From Crambe crambe (taxonomy: Eukaryota; Porifera; Demospongiae; Poecilosclerida; Crambeidae): a stretch of 64,000 bases of DNA. The stretch lies in NCBI GenBank assembly GCA_963924555.1, contig OZ004583.1, forward strand, positions 6,214,582-6,278,581, written 5' to 3'. Positions 9,869 through 22,315 of the stretch are shown piece by piece. Both the position numbers and the translations under genes were made by a program. The notes below the pieces were generated by a model. That model was not told the DNA's origin, searched no databases, and saw only the letters and a program-made list of their open reading frames with translations. The first letter of the stretch is position 1. Each line of letters opens with the position of its first letter.

Positions 9869-9987
9869 ACCCTCCTCCAGGACTTCTTACTCCTTCTGGT
9901 TTTCCTCTGACACTCTATCCTTCATTACAACCTCCTCCTCCTCCTCCACGTCACATGCATCCTTCACATCAACCACACCTACCTCAG
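9869..9987 (+). CDS. Gene A exon: proline-rich segment 1
   Basis: Acceptor CCTTCCAG and donor GTAGGT enclose DPPPGLLTPSGFPLTLYPSL followed by a Pro/His run. It enters in phase 1 and leaves in phase 0. Gene B has the same exon at 46848, directly after its TAZ1 exons. It is low-complexity and probably disordered. Confidence 0.75.
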
Positions 9988-10344
9988 GTAGGTCACATAT
10001 CCCACTTCATTGGTCATCCTTATGGTCTCTGCAGCTATAGCCCTGATTTCATGTTCTACCCACTTTAATCTGACCAATATGACCAACTGCATACTTGTGG
10101 GATTGATAAGCTTCTCAGTGTGACCATGTGGAAGTGGGAAAATTTACTGTGTGGCTAAACTTTGATAGAGTCAGCTTATATTTGCTTAAAGACAGACAAT
10201 GGTGGTTAATTCTATGCATTGCTTAGATATAGCATTCTGAAGTCCCATACATTGTGGTGACCATGACCAAGCCTTTGTGTAAGTACATGTATTTTCACAA
10301 GTGAGCACAAAAAATTTCTTCTAAATAAGTAGTGATAGCCATAA

Positions 10345-10475
10345 AATTTAGTTGCATTCCTATCACTCCTAGCCCTCCTAATTTCAATAACCACGCCTAT
10401 ATATATCAACTTAAATTCCTACTCTTCATTCCCCCTTCAGCAATAAGTGAGTCAAGTAACCCCTTACCCGTACCC
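10345..10475 (+). repeat. Repeat copy, inverted partner at 38435-38567
   Basis: AGTTGCATTCCTATCACTCC and TTTCAATAACCACGCCTATA, followed by GTGAGTCAAGT..CCCCTTACCC, occur in reverse complement at 38435-38567. The left flank carries GAGCACAAAAAATTTCTTC, the end sequence of the foldback family seen at 27275. Confidence 0.75.
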
Positions 10476-10984
10476 TCAAGAATCACGGCAATAGTATTAC
10501 AAAACTACTATTCCTTCTTCACTCCTAGGCCTCCTTGGGAGTGAAGTAGGAATGGTAGTTTTGCTATATATTATGCTAAACTTTTGTAAAGTTCTGCTTA
10601 TATTATATTTGCTTTGCACACTCCCAGTAATTGGGTTAATTCTATGCTATGTATGCTTAGATGTAGATAAGGTAACATTCTGAAGTCCCATACATTGTGT
10701 TGGCCATGACTGAGTCTTTGTAAATACATGTATTTTCATACTCCTAATAAACTGGATCATGTTAATTGCAGCGAGCGAGCTGACTCTCAAGTCATGACTC
10801 ATTGAAATTGTAAAATATATATATATATCTATGTCTACACTCTAAAATGCCCCAGGTGTACCTACGGTACGTACGTACGTGTCCCGAAATAGTAGCGCTG
10901 TGTGCGTGCATAATGCGCATGCTCCAATTGTAATCAAGCTAGATTATTTTCTACAGCCTTTTGTCATAGAGGCGCTAGGCTTAT

Positions 10985-11558
10985 CAGGGCCGTAGCAAGC
11001 GGTCCAGTTGGTCAGGTTTTGGCCGGACCAACTTGAAGCCTGTTAAAGGTCAAGGTTTATTGCAGTGGGTGTGGTTTCGTGTGCATGCACGCACACGTGG
11101 ATTAATAATCGCTAGCTGGCTCATTTTTTGCTACACAATTGTGATGGCTTCCTCCTAAGAGCTTGAACATGTACAAAGATGATTTGACAAAGATCTTTTG
11201 CAAACTGCAGATGAAGAATTTTTGATATCAAGGACTTTCTGCTCTCTCTCTCCAATGGTCAACTGTCCCTCTTTTCTTTTACAGCTTATCTTGGTTATGC
11301 CAGCCATTAACGCTTCATCTGAACGATCTCTTAATGCCCTGAGGCGTGTCAAAATTACCTTTATACTACAAGAACGCCTCAACTGTTTAATGATCCTTCA
11401 TGTGCATAAGGATGCACTTGACCTCAAGGATCTGGGATTCAGATCATCGAATTCTGGTTAAAGGTATAATAAATGGGTGTGACTACCACACCCAACATAT
11501 CAAGTGGGCACACCCATTTCCTGGCCTGACCAATTAAAATTTGCTTGCTATGGGCCTG
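10985..11558 (+). mobile_element. Internally deleted hAT-type transposon
   Basis: The left end CAGGGCCGTAGCAAGC and the inverted right end (complement CAGGCCCATAGCAAGC) share GTTGGTCAGG / TTGGTCAGGCC just inside. Both ends are flanked by CTTATC. The inside holds only the C-terminal part of a hAT transposase. This is a non-autonomous remnant in a gene A intron. Confidence 0.7.
11283..11461 (+). pseudogene. hAT transposase C-terminal dimerisation domain fragment
   Basis: The frame reads LILVMPAINASSERSLNALR, RVKITF and LQERLNCLMILHVHKD. This matches the conserved hAT C-terminal block (P-x-x-N-A-x-S-E-R-S-x-S-x-L-R-R-x-K, then Q-E-R-L-N-x-L-M). The catalytic part is absent. Confidence 0.8.
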
Positions 11559-11819
11559 CTTATCTGAATAGATTGTAGGTGCTTGGCTTATCCAAGTGCT
11601 TGTGGTAAGTATCTATGGAGCTTCCCATTGGAACCACAACTTACATGACTCTTGTCTCTGACAGCAATATCAAGCACTGGAGCCTATCAGCTGCTCACTT
11701 GCTCACTGTCAAATGCAGCACATTGCTATAGTAGTCAATGTAGAGGCTCTAGGCTTATTTAAGTACTTACAACTAACTTGCTTGCTCGCTCGCTGTCAAT
11801 TAATGTTGCACATTGCCCT

Positions 11820-12010
11820 AGTGTTACAAAGGTTTTTGTAGCGTGAGTGAACTCCCTCTAATCTGGACCACGGAAATTAGACCACCCTATAAGGTCACTT
11901 TGTAAATGTCCCAATATTTAAGTAGCTATTTCCAACACAAATCTACCCACAAAATGAGACCACCCCTCTAATCTAGACAGGTCCCAAGGGTGGCCAGATA
12001 ACTGTAAGTA
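11820..12010 (+). repeat. Dispersed repeat module (copies near 15730, 20640, 47320, 48350, 51420)
   Basis: The shared core is GTGAACTCCCTCTAATCTGG, then AAATTAGACCACCCTATAAG, CACAAATCTACCCACAAAAT and CAGGTCCCAAGGG. The 47-bp minisatellite at 20703 is an amplified piece of this module. The copies lie in introns of genes A and B and do not code. Confidence 0.8.
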
Positions 12011-13193
12011 GTACTTGAAAGTAATAGAACTATATAATTACAAGTGAGAGTAAAAACTTTGAAAGAGTGATGTAGGCTGGAGTGTATGACTATAAAAAAG
12101 CACGGAAACAAGGTGCTGCATTTGCTCTGCTAACTGTCACAGAATTGACAAACCCTACATCGCTGCATGGGCTGCGTTTGTCACTGTGCTCTGCTTACTG
12201 TCATAAAATTGACATAAACCCCTGCTTTTTGGCTACACCTTGCAGAATTATTTTGGTATCTATTAGAACTTACTGTTACATGTGCAACTTGCTTGTGTCG
12301 ACTGAATTTTGACTCTTTGTGTTTTTTATCTCGGCACCAAAGTGCCGAGGCGCAGTGCTAGAGGTGACTATGGTTGGTACTTTTTACATGCATGCGCAAT
12401 GATGCACGATATGATGCGTATCAAGCACGTGCATTAATCTCTAGAGCTATAATAGCTAGACACAAGCATTACTACAGTATTAAGGACAAACAGACAGGCT
12501 CAGGCTCGCAGTCACTACGCCGGTAATTCTACACCACGAAGGGAGTGCTGATGCTTCTTGGTGGTCTTTGCCAACAAATCAAGCCCGTTTAATAATTATG
12601 ACATCCAGAGAATTTTGGCTAACCATTGGCTACAAACAAGTTTTACTGTACCTGGTCAACACCTTTGCCGTGCAAAGCCAGAGGTCTTAAAACCGCAGCT
12701 GATATACCGTAATCGTATAAATTTTTGGAGGTTTAAAATTTTGTGATTTCCGGAGCTGTTCCTATAATAAAAAATTTCCGCAGGTCTAATTTTCGTAGCA
12801 AAGCACATGGAAAATAATGCATGCGCATAATAGCTATATCATTGCCTGCTGCTGGGGCCGAGTGACGTGCATGATGGCTACCTTCTCGTGATTCGTGGCT
12901 ACTACAGAGAAATCTAGTCCTCCCAAAAGAAGAAAAGCTGGGCTGGCGACGCCTAACTAAAATCTAGACTGCTCCGGAAAGCGACGCTTCGTTGTAGAAG
13001 AGAGACAGGTAGAGCTAAGCATGATACTTTCGTCTCACCGACTATCTGCTCCAGGTTTTTAATCGATATTGCATCGCACACGCATGCGCATCGTCGTCAT
13101 ATATGACGTCATAGTATTAACGAACGTTTATTATTTTCGAGGATTCTGATCGACTACGAAAAAAACGAAAATAAAACCCCATCGAAAATTTAT

Positions 13194-13372
13194 ACGATTA
13201 TGGTCAACCTTTTGTTCTACTGAGATCTGGGTACATAACCTGGGTGAGCACAGACGATTACGGTCAACCTTTTGTTGTACTGAGATCTGGGTACATAACC
13301 TGGGTGAGCACAGACGATTACTAAACCTTTTGTTCTACTGAGATCTGGGTACATAACCGGGTGAGCACAGAG
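13194..13372 (+). repeat. Three tandem copies of a 60-bp unit
   Basis: Starts are at 13194, 13254 and 13314, each with CCTTTTGTT, TACTGAGATCTGGGTACAT and GTGAGCACAG. Gene B has a single diverged copy near 48945. Confidence 0.9.
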
Positions 13373-13754
13373 TGCTTGGTCTAAAAGCTGTAGTTCTAGC
13401 TAGCAGTGGCAAAAGTGGGAAACTTGCTGTGACCGCTGACCACAGTAATGGTTTCATTGCACTCTAGTGATTAATTTTTACTCCTCCAGTTATACACAAA
13501 TTAAGGATTGGCTGTAAGCAAAAGCTAATGTAACTTGTTTACTTAACCTCATAATAATAATTGCATGCAAAATATGGTCCATTAGAATATTCCATTCCAT
13601 AGATACAACAGATTTCCTATAATCCCATTGAAATCACACCTGTGACCACTACTTTCAGTGTTCCACTGCACATTGTGTTGCTCACTTATGAAGTTGAGCA
13701 GGCTGTAATGACTTGACTGTCTATGTATGTCACATGACTTTAAACTTGTTACAG

Positions 13755-14030
13755 ATCTCCTTCCAACCTACTCACTTCACTGGACGTATGCCTCCTTCAC
13801 ACTCCTCCCTACTCACTTCACCACCTTCCTCATTCTCCACTCAACACCCGTCCCTTCCACCACACCCTCAGGGCCCAACTCCTCCCACTTACTCCCACCA
13901 ACCCTCACAGCAGACTCCACCCACCCAATTAGTGAGGTTCACACCCACTTCCTTTTCTGACTCCTCTCTCTTCCAGCACTACCCCCACATCACTCAGTGG
14001 ACCAATCCACCACCTTCCATCAGAAAAGAG
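13755..14030 (+). CDS. Gene A exon: proline/serine-rich segment 2
   Basis: This 92-codon exon has phase 0 at both ends, between acceptor TTGTTACAG and donor GTCAGT. It starts ISFQPTHFTGRMPPS and is rich in Pro, Ser, Thr and His, ending TNPPPSIRKE. It is a paralog of the next exon (21574), which shares QPTxFTGRMPPS and PTQLVR. Gene B copy: 49971. Probably disordered linker. Confidence 0.75.
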
Positions 14031-16470
14031 GTCAGTCTATAAATTTTGAGGTTGTCACACAAAGAAATTCCAATGATAGAACGGAAATAGTAGAAATCTC
14101 TTCCTAGTGTGGGGCTCAATAATGGACCATAAAAATTATATTTTTTTCATTGGTAATTGCTTGCCTTTTCACATATACTCCTACTATGAAGTATACAACA
14201 CATGAAAAGTCTAGTAAAAACCCTAGAGTTTTATACCAGTTTTCATGGAGTTTTCATGTATTCCAAACTAGTAGTGTTGTAATGGGTCTAGGGGGTTCAA
14301 TATTCAAACCATAACAGTAGCCATAATGATAATATCACTAATAGCTGTAGATTTCAGGATGGCTGTCCATAAGGAATGAGAAATAGGTAGTGGCTTACAA
14401 GGACCTAAGAAACCCGATCCTTTCATGTCCTATACAATCCATGCCATGCAGTTGAGGACAAATGGTGTCCACCTATCCCTTCCTGAAATCAACCTGCATG
14501 CAATGGACAGTACATGCATTCATGCACGAGTTATATGCATGGTCAAAGACCCATAGCAAATTCACAACTGACCCAGCCATGCAATAGGGAATGAAATTAC
14601 TTAACTCAAGCAAGGTATTGCTATGTGAAATTGAACACATCTTAGTGAGTGTAAGACTTGAATATGCACCCCTTTTGGTGTGCTCTAATTAGGAATTTTC
14701 ATATGCTACTCACTAGCTATAGAGCAGTTTAAATGTGTTGTGTTTTGTTGAGATTGACTGTTCCCCTTCTCTTTAAAAGTACAATGGAGTTGGAGTAGTG
14801 AAACTCCCGACTGGTGTGTGATTTTTGTGACATACATACATAAATTTAAGTGAATACTATTCTAACATGTGATGCTTCCACAGTAAACATAGTAGTAGCT
14901 ATGAAGTAATTATGCTAACTTTATTCTGCCACAGACAACATAACTGTTATAGTCCTAACCAATTGCTTAACTACTGTGCATCACATGCCAGCTGCACCCA
15001 TCTGGTCTCTCACTACCCTTTAGACCAACCTTGGTGAAAGGTAAACTTTGCACAATGTGTTGGCATAACTTTGAGCATAATAAGTATGCTGAAGCATAAT
15101 GCTGGAATGATAGGGTATTTGTTGTTTGTTTTTGTTGTTTGTTTTTGTTGTTTTTTTGGGGCATGAGAAAAAATTTGTGCATGAAAATCAGCTAGTGATG
15201 TGAGTGATAATAATGTCCAACTTGTTGGTTGAATGAGCACCTTTGACCTTTAGAGGATTCCATAGAAACAATGTTACAATATTATGAGGCACTAAATATA
15301 TTTTATGTTATTATTGTGTTATAAATTAAGTATATGTGAAGTGTGGGAGCATAATCTGGAGCATAACAGGGAGATTTGGAGGATAGACTTTTAATGTGCA
15401 ACGTCTGATTTCATGTTCTACCCACTTCAATATGACCAACTGCATACTTGTGGGATTGATAAGCTTCTCAGTGTATGGAAATGAGGTAGTCATTTAGATT
15501 ATGTTTATGACTGACTGTGTGTGACTAAACTTTTTAAATGGTAGAGTTCTGCTTATATTTGCACACTTCCAGTAATCAGATCATATTCATGTGATGACTT
15601 AAAGACAGACAGTGGTGGTTAATTCTATGCTTAGATGTAGATAAGGTAACATTCTGAAGTCCCATACATTGTGTTGGCCATGACTGAGTCTTTGTAAGTA
15701 CATGTATTTTCATACTCCTAATAAACTGGATCATGTTCATGTTACAAAGGTTTTGTAACATGAGTGAACTCCCTCTAATCTGGACCATGGAAATTAGACC
15801 ACCCTATAAGGTCACTTGTAAATATCCCAACATTTAAGTAGCTATTTCCAACACAAATCTACCCACAAAATGAGACCACCCCTCTAGGACAGGTCCCAAG
15901 GGGAAGCGTAACAGTTTGCATATTGACAATATCCAAGTTCAGGCTAATAAGACTACATATGAGTTATGCACGCTCAAAGATTCTCATTCCCCACAGCACA
16001 TTTCAGACGCAATAAGGAAGGAAATTACTTGCATAACTCAAGCAAGGAATTGGTTAATGCATTCCAAAATTGAACATGTCTTAGGGAGTATAAGAATCAT
16101 ACGACTTGAATATTGGGCCCTTTTAAAACATTGATGTGCTCTAATTAGGAATTTAGCATCACTGGTCTATACACATGCAGTTTTAATGTGTTTTATCATC
16201 ACCTCTCTATGACCTTCTTTGTTTTGTTGAGATTGACTGCTCCCCTTCTCTTTAAAAGTACAATTCCTTACCAGTGTGTGATTTCTGTGCCATACGTGTG
16301 TAAATTTACCTTAAGGCAACTTTTAACGGGTACTCATTTTAGCAAATTTGATAGTACCAGCTAAAAATACATAATGATTTTGACTGCACCCACATGTTAT
16401 CTCGCATGCTAGCTAACTAGAGATTTCTTCATCATTGGAGGAGCCGAGTTCTTCCAAAATATTTGGAGTG
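14031..16470 (+). other. Intron of gene A without recognised genes
   Basis: This stretch holds intron sequence homologous to gene B (14031-14800 resembles 50202-50870), a TTTGTTGTTTG microsatellite near 15120, and a copy of the dispersed module at 15730-15905. No exon was seen. Confidence 0.6.
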
Positions 16471-16845
16471 CAGGCCTGTAGCCAGGGTTTTGGAATGGGG
16501 GGTTCTATTATGAAGGGAAGCTGATCCGCGCTTGCGCGCGAAAATTTTTTCGTGACCACGCCCAGTTTCCATTAACCACGCCCATTTTGTAGTCGATAAT
16601 TATAATGCGAAAACATGCTTATAAGTTAACAAGAGATAAACATAAACTAAGAGATCAAAATATATATGTAGTTATACAGTAGCTAACTATTAACATGTTT
16701 ATAATAATTATGGATGATGCTGATCTGTGATCCTATAGATGGTATAAAAGAAATAGATAACTGTATGGTATATACACAAAGGTAGTGGATGGACTGCCTA
16801 TTACATAGCTAATTATAGTTATTATTACATCACTACTAAAATTAA

Positions 16846-19158
16846 CTATGAATTAGGATCAAGTAATACACTACTAAATTTAAGTCTTCTAGGATGCTTC
16901 TGTGCAAATAAGTCAACTACTTTATCAAGGTTTACTGGATGCTTATAGTGTATGTGCATCAATGCCAGAGAAGTCAGTCTTCCCTCTGTCATGCTAGTGC
17001 GCATGAAATTATGTAAGCGCCGTAGAGCACTTGCATTCCGCTCACATTCACAGGATGTGACTGGAATGGTGCATGCAATTTTCAACAGAGTAGAGACATT
17101 AGGGAAAAAAGCTTCATCACACTCTTTAATTGCACTAGCACAACTATCAGGTCTACATTCAACATTTTCAAACCTCTGCTTCCATCTACTAAATTCCTGT
17201 TCAAATAGTTCAGGAGAAGGTAAATCATTATTGTACAATTTTACTAGTTCTGTAGTATCTATATTAGTTTTATTATACATAATCGAAGGAACTAAACATA
17301 AGAGTTGAGATGCAGTATTGGCAAGTTGAGAGAATTTGGAATCAAGTTCTGCTATTATATGATCGATAAAAGGGATGGCAACATTAACCTTATACCAATC
17401 TTCAATACTATCTGTTGCAATATTTGGACGGTTCCTCTGACGTGCACAGCTTCTAGGTCTAGAAGGATCCACATTTATACTAGCACCCATGGTTTCTGCC
17501 TGCTGGTACACTTTATTAAATTCATTCGAGATCTTCTCCCGAAGAGACATGTAAAAAGATTTGATACTGCCAATCTCTTGATATGCTGCCATTATATCCA
17601 AAGTACTGCTCTGCAATTTCACCGTGATTCCAGCAAGATGGGATAAAAACTGATATATAATTAGAAATACAACAATGAATTCGAAGTCTGTAATACTATT
17701 AAGTAAAGAGTTGGCTTTGCTCTTGGATTCAGGATCCCAAGTAGCAGTAGAAAAATCTTCTGATAAGATCTCTTTGTGCAAACCAAAAGCAATAACTTCA
17801 TATGATGTTATAAGAAATTTAAAGCACTGATAAAAATGTTGATAGGCGGAGTGCCTGGCTGCCCACCGAGTTTTGCATAAGTCCAATAAAGGTTTACGCT
17901 TTGTAGATTCAGCAACACCTTTGGTGACTACTTCTAATAGAAGCTTGCTTCGCTTTGGGCTATTCAAAAAGAACAAGCATGTAGCTTTCATTTTATCGAG
18001 TACATTTCGTACAATAGGAAGGCTACAAGAATGACCAATGACAAGATTCAGGCAATGCCCAGCACAGTGGGTGTATACAGCAAGTGGAGCCTTCTCTCTG
18101 ACAAGAGCTTGCAGTCCAATACGATCACTGGACATGTTGGATGCTCCGTCATAACCCTGCCCCCTAATATTGTAAACATCAAGTCCCAATTGGTTGAGGT
18201 CTTCAAAAATCACAGAAGCAATGGCTTCCCCAGTTATTCTATTCAATGAGGAAAACTACAAAAACTCTTCTCTAATGTTACATTCCTTATCTACAAATCT
18301 AATACATAGAGGCATTAGTTCCTGATTATGAGATGTTACTTCATCAACCATTATTGAATAATATTTAGCATGCACTATTTCTTCTACAATATCATTTTGA
18401 ATTATTAATTTACCAATTACATCAGCAATTTGATTTTGTATATCTGGGGAAATATATGTAGCATTCCTTAGTCGAGGCTTATCAAGATGGGATTTTAAGA
18501 CAGGATTATGATTAGCCAATAGTCGAAGCATGGCAATAAAATTCCCTGGATTATAAGAAGACTCGATGTTCTCCACATGACCTCGAAGGGCAATGCATTG
18601 TCGACCACAATATAATATGGTTTCAGCACAACATTTCAATATTTCCCTATTCTCTTCAATATTACGGAGAAGCTCAGCATTCATACGTACATTAACATTC
18701 ATGTGAGGGTGCTTAATTGAATTAATAAATGCCATACTATCTGCCATAGCATTAACATGGTATTGATTTAAAGCATGTCCATCCACTACCTTGTGCACTT
18801 TGACCCATGATTCAAAAGGTTTATTTACAAGTACCCCATACCTTGTTCTATCCTTAACAAATAGAGCACAATGTTTACAAAAGCCACCATTCAATGCTTT
18901 ACTATAAACTAGCCATGGATATTTTTTTAACCATTTTAATTGAAAAGACCTATAACAACCATTATTAAATACTTTAGGAAATGAAAAGGAATTTCCTGAA
19001 GTATAATGCTCAGTTAGTAATTTATATTTTTGTATAGAAGTTAAGGACTTAATACGACTACAAATTTCATCACTAGACATACTTGGCTTCAAAATATCAC
19101 CTAAATCATTATATATAACATCACCAGAATCACATTGTATGGACTGTACAGACTGCAC
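16846..19158 (-). pseudogene. hAT transposase (ZMYM/TTF zinc finger, DUF4371 type), one in-frame stop
   Basis: The N-terminal part (18256-19158) has a TTF-type zinc-finger segment (NGGFCKHCALFVKDR, then GHALNQYHVNAM) and the start of the RNase H-like domain (YYSIMVDEVTSHNQ). The C-terminal part (16846-18246) continues with GQGYDGASNMS, THCAGHCLNLVIGHS and the dimerisation block TSCECERNASALRRLHNFM. A single TAG at 18256-18258 separates them, and the frame stays the same across it. The N-terminus before 19158 continues in another frame (19101-19325, acidic), so a frameshift is also likely. The total of about 770 codons is near full length for the family. It cuts and pastes the element when intact; this copy is probably dead. 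Confidence 0.9.
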
Positions 19159-19325
19159 ATCATCACTGGTAGAGATAAAACAACATGTTCATGATCCATT
19201 TCTGACTCAGTATCACTATTACTCACCTCAGCACCGTGAACCAACATATCACAACTCACCTGATCATTCTCTAAAGCACTACCTGAACCTACAACCAACT
19301 CATCATCAATCACAACTGGATCCAC
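19101..19325 (-). pseudogene. Acidic N-terminal part of the hAT transposase in a shifted frame
   Basis: Upstream of the zinc-finger part, another frame reads DPVVIDDELVVGSGSALEND and further acidic sequence up to the overlap at 19158. Its position inside the element and its acidic composition suit the transposase N-terminus. A one-base shift near 19150 would join them. Confidence 0.5.
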
Positions 19326-20702
19326 AGTGCTGGAGCCCTCTTCTGAATGTTCATCCTGGAATGATAGTGCATTGTTTAAATTTAGCTTGTTGCTTGCTTG
19401 CTAGCTAGATAGCTACAGATCTATCTAGCTAGCGAGTACGTAGAGCCAGCTACTACTATAAGCGTATGACTAGATATAAGTACGATCTAACTAGCAACTA
19501 ACCTGAAATGAAGGCGCTGCCACTTGAAAAAACTTTCTAAGGCTGGGGGTCCCAGCAGAACACTTTCTCTAGCTTGCCATAGCTTGATCGCTTTCGCACG
19601 GAAGGAATGATTAATAATCAAAAGGCCACGTGTAGGTAGAGCATGTGCTATTAATTGGTAGCAATATACGCGCGGGCAGACGGGTCATAAAAAAATTTAG
19701 GGGGTTCGACCGAACCACCCGAACCTCCCCTGGCTACGCCCATGGATATCTTTATCTACTGGCTTATTGATTGATCTACTGTACTCCCCCTGCCCTTTGA
19801 GGAAATCATGGCTACCTGTAACTAACTTTTAGTTCTGACCTCAGAGCCCATAACATTCACATCATCATTAGCTATAATCATGCCAATATTACAGTAACTA
19901 TATCTCCTTTCCTGGTTATCTCCATTTCTCTATCCACCACGACCAATTGTACATTGTGATGCTATTAAAACAACACCAGACTTGATTTGCATTTTTCTTG
20001 AGCTGCTCCTCAAAATCGCCAAAAATTAATTAGTACCCAAAAATCGCTAAAATTAGTCTATGCTAATACTTAAGGTAAGTGAATACTGATTTTTAATATT
20101 AGCTCCTCAAGATTCAATTGATCAGACCTGAGATTAAATGTAATCCTATAAGTACAGTTTGTCATATTCAAGCATCTTTTTTTCGTTATTGATTGATAGC
20201 CATTGAATTTAACATATAATTAACTTGTTTTTCTCAAAATATTGGTCAGTGCTGGGCCTGACTGGTCTGACCTGTTCCACCACCTATGTATAGGGAATAG
20301 ACTTCGTGTCCAGTAGTTATGTATATGCCCACAGGCATCAGATGCCAACCACACCTACCTGGTCTCTCACTAGTAAACTGAGACCAGACCCCATCAGACA
20401 AACTTATAAAAGTCATGGAGGGATATAAAGTTATAACCCACTTCAAATATATATGTCAGACCATGCTTGTGTGTGTTAAACTAGTAGAGATCTGCTCATA
20501 TTTGCTTGCACACTCCCAGTAATCAGATCATATTCATGTAGTAGAGCATGCACTACTACAAAGAGACAATGGTGGTTAATTCTATGCTAAGACATGTATT
20601 TCCATACTCCTGATAACTGGATCCTAATTTCATGTTACAAATGTTTTTGGAGCATATGTGCTATATCCCTCTAATCTGGACCCCTGAAATTTGGGTCACT
20701 TG

Positions 20703-21219
20703 CCACCCCTGTAACCAGGACAAGTCCCAAGGGTCACCAGATAATAAGACCACCCCTGTAACCAGGACAAGTCCCAAGGGTCACCAGATAATAAGACCAC
20801 CCCTGTAACCAGGACAAGTCCCAAGGGTCACCAGATAATAAGACCACCCCTGTAACCAGGACAAGTCCCAAGGGTCGCCAGATAATAAGACCACCCCTGT
20901 AACCAGGACAAGTCCCAAGGGTCACCAGATAATAAGACCACCCCTGTAACCAGGACAAGTCCCAAGGGTCACCAGATAATAAGACCACCCCTGTAACCAG
21001 GACAAGTCCCAAGGGTCACCAGATAATAAGACCACCCCTGTAACCAGGACAAGTCCCAAGGGTCACCAGATAATAAGACCATAAGACCACCCCTGTAACC
21101 AGGACAAGTCCCAAGGGTCACCAGATAATAAGACCACCCCTGTAACCAGGACAAGTCCCAAGGGTCACCAGATAATAAGACCACCCCTGTAACCAGGACA
21201 AGTCCCAAGGGTCACCAGA
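20703..21219 (+). repeat. Minisatellite, about 11 copies of a 47-bp unit
   Basis: The units start CCACCCCTGTAACCAGGACA and end CCAGATAATAAGA, almost identical, with one 8-bp insertion near 21079. Gene B has one unit at the matching place (51506-51545). It lies in the gene A intron before exon 21574. Confidence 0.97.
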
Positions 21220-21573
21220 TAACTGCAAGTAGTAATAGACACAGAACATAAACCCAAGACACCTGGTTCCCTATTTTCAATCCAGGACGAGGTTGGTGGG
21301 AGGGGGGAGGAGGAGATCCTTATACATAGTAAATCAAGTTGTAATGGAAAAGCTTTAAGTTATGAATGAGAGACTGAAGGGATGGACATAATTACATGTA
21401 CACTGTGCACATCATGTGGAAATACAACGTCTAAATACATTGTACATTTCATAATGTATAAAGTATAAGTTTTGAGATATTGGAAATAATTAAAACATAC
21501 ACAGAATGAAATTAGAAATAGTATAACTTGGTGGTCTATGTATGTCACATGACTTCAATTAAACTTGTTACAG

Positions 21574-21837
21574 GTGTCCCTCCAACCTACTGACTTCACT
21601 GGACGTATGCCTCCTTCACTCACCTCACCACCTTCCTCATTCTCCATTCAACCCCTGTCCTTTCCACCACACCCACAGGGCCCGACTCATCCCACCCACC
21701 TCAACCCATTCTCACAGTTCCCACTCCAGACTCCATCCACCCAATTAGTGAGGTCTGCACCCACTTCCTTTTCCTCTCCAGTTGACTCTTCTCTCTTCCA
21801 GCAAAACCCTCAGTGGACCAATCCACCACTTTCAGAG
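21574..21837 (+). CDS. Gene A exon: proline-rich segment 3
   Basis: This 88-codon, phase 0-0 exon lies between TTGTTACAG and GTCAGT. It starts VSLQPTDFTGRMPPSLTSPP and ends QWTNPPLSE. It is a tandem paralog of exon 13755 and differs from the gene B copy at 51895 at only about five sites. Confidence 0.75.
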
Positions 21838-21932
21838 GTCAGTCAATAAGTCAATTGTTGTCTGTTGACATTTTTATGGATATTTCATGTCTTCAAGTAG
21901 GAAGATTCAAGTTACTGTTTACCATAATTTAG

Positions 21933-22146
21933 GTTTTATCAGCCCCAAGACCTCCAGTCACTCTATCACACTCGACACTGATATCACCATCACCAAACAC
22001 AACTCCACTAACCACACCCCATCTAAATATGGCACCTGAGACCTCCCGTACTTCCATTCTTCCTCCTCAGCCTCATTTTTCTACTTCTCCTTCTCCTCCT
22101 TCTCCTCTTGTATTCCAAGTGGTGACACCAGTCCATCCTGATCAGA
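21933..22146 (+). CDS. Gene A exon: proline/serine/threonine-rich segment 4
   Basis: From acceptor CATAATTTAG to donor GTAAGT the frame reads VLSAPRPPVTLSHSTLISPS and later SPSPPSPLVFQVVTPVHPDQ. Phase 0 in and phase 1 out connect the proline-rich block to the Death exons. Gene B copies: 52255, and a decayed one at 45590. Confidence 0.7.
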
Positions 22147-22315
22147 GTAAGTGGTTGATAACATATAAAATTATCACTTAATTTTTTGGAAGTATCGTTA
22201 CCTTTTACCAATTATGTTCATGACTTCCCTAAAAGTTATAAAGCTTTGTTATTTAAGAGTCACCTGAAATGCTCATAATTGGAAGAGCTGTGAGTCTCCC
22301 TATAATAATTATGGT

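Larger units (their letters stand above)
16471..19743 (-). mobile_element. hAT-family DNA transposon, nearly complete
   Basis: The ends are CAGGCCTGTAGCCAGGG (left) and, in complement, CATGGGCGTAGCCAGGGG (right), a typical hAT terminal inverted repeat. The transposase lies on the - strand between them. No clean 8-bp target duplication was seen. The element is absent from the matching intron of gene B, so it inserted after the duplication or was lost from B. Confidence 0.85.

Noticed and set aside
20734..21208. Long open frames on the - strand with repeated GLVLVTGVVLLSGDPW-like peptides
   Set aside because: They are translations of the 47-bp minisatellite. A unit length not divisible by three keeps all frames open by chance, and there is no splice or start context.
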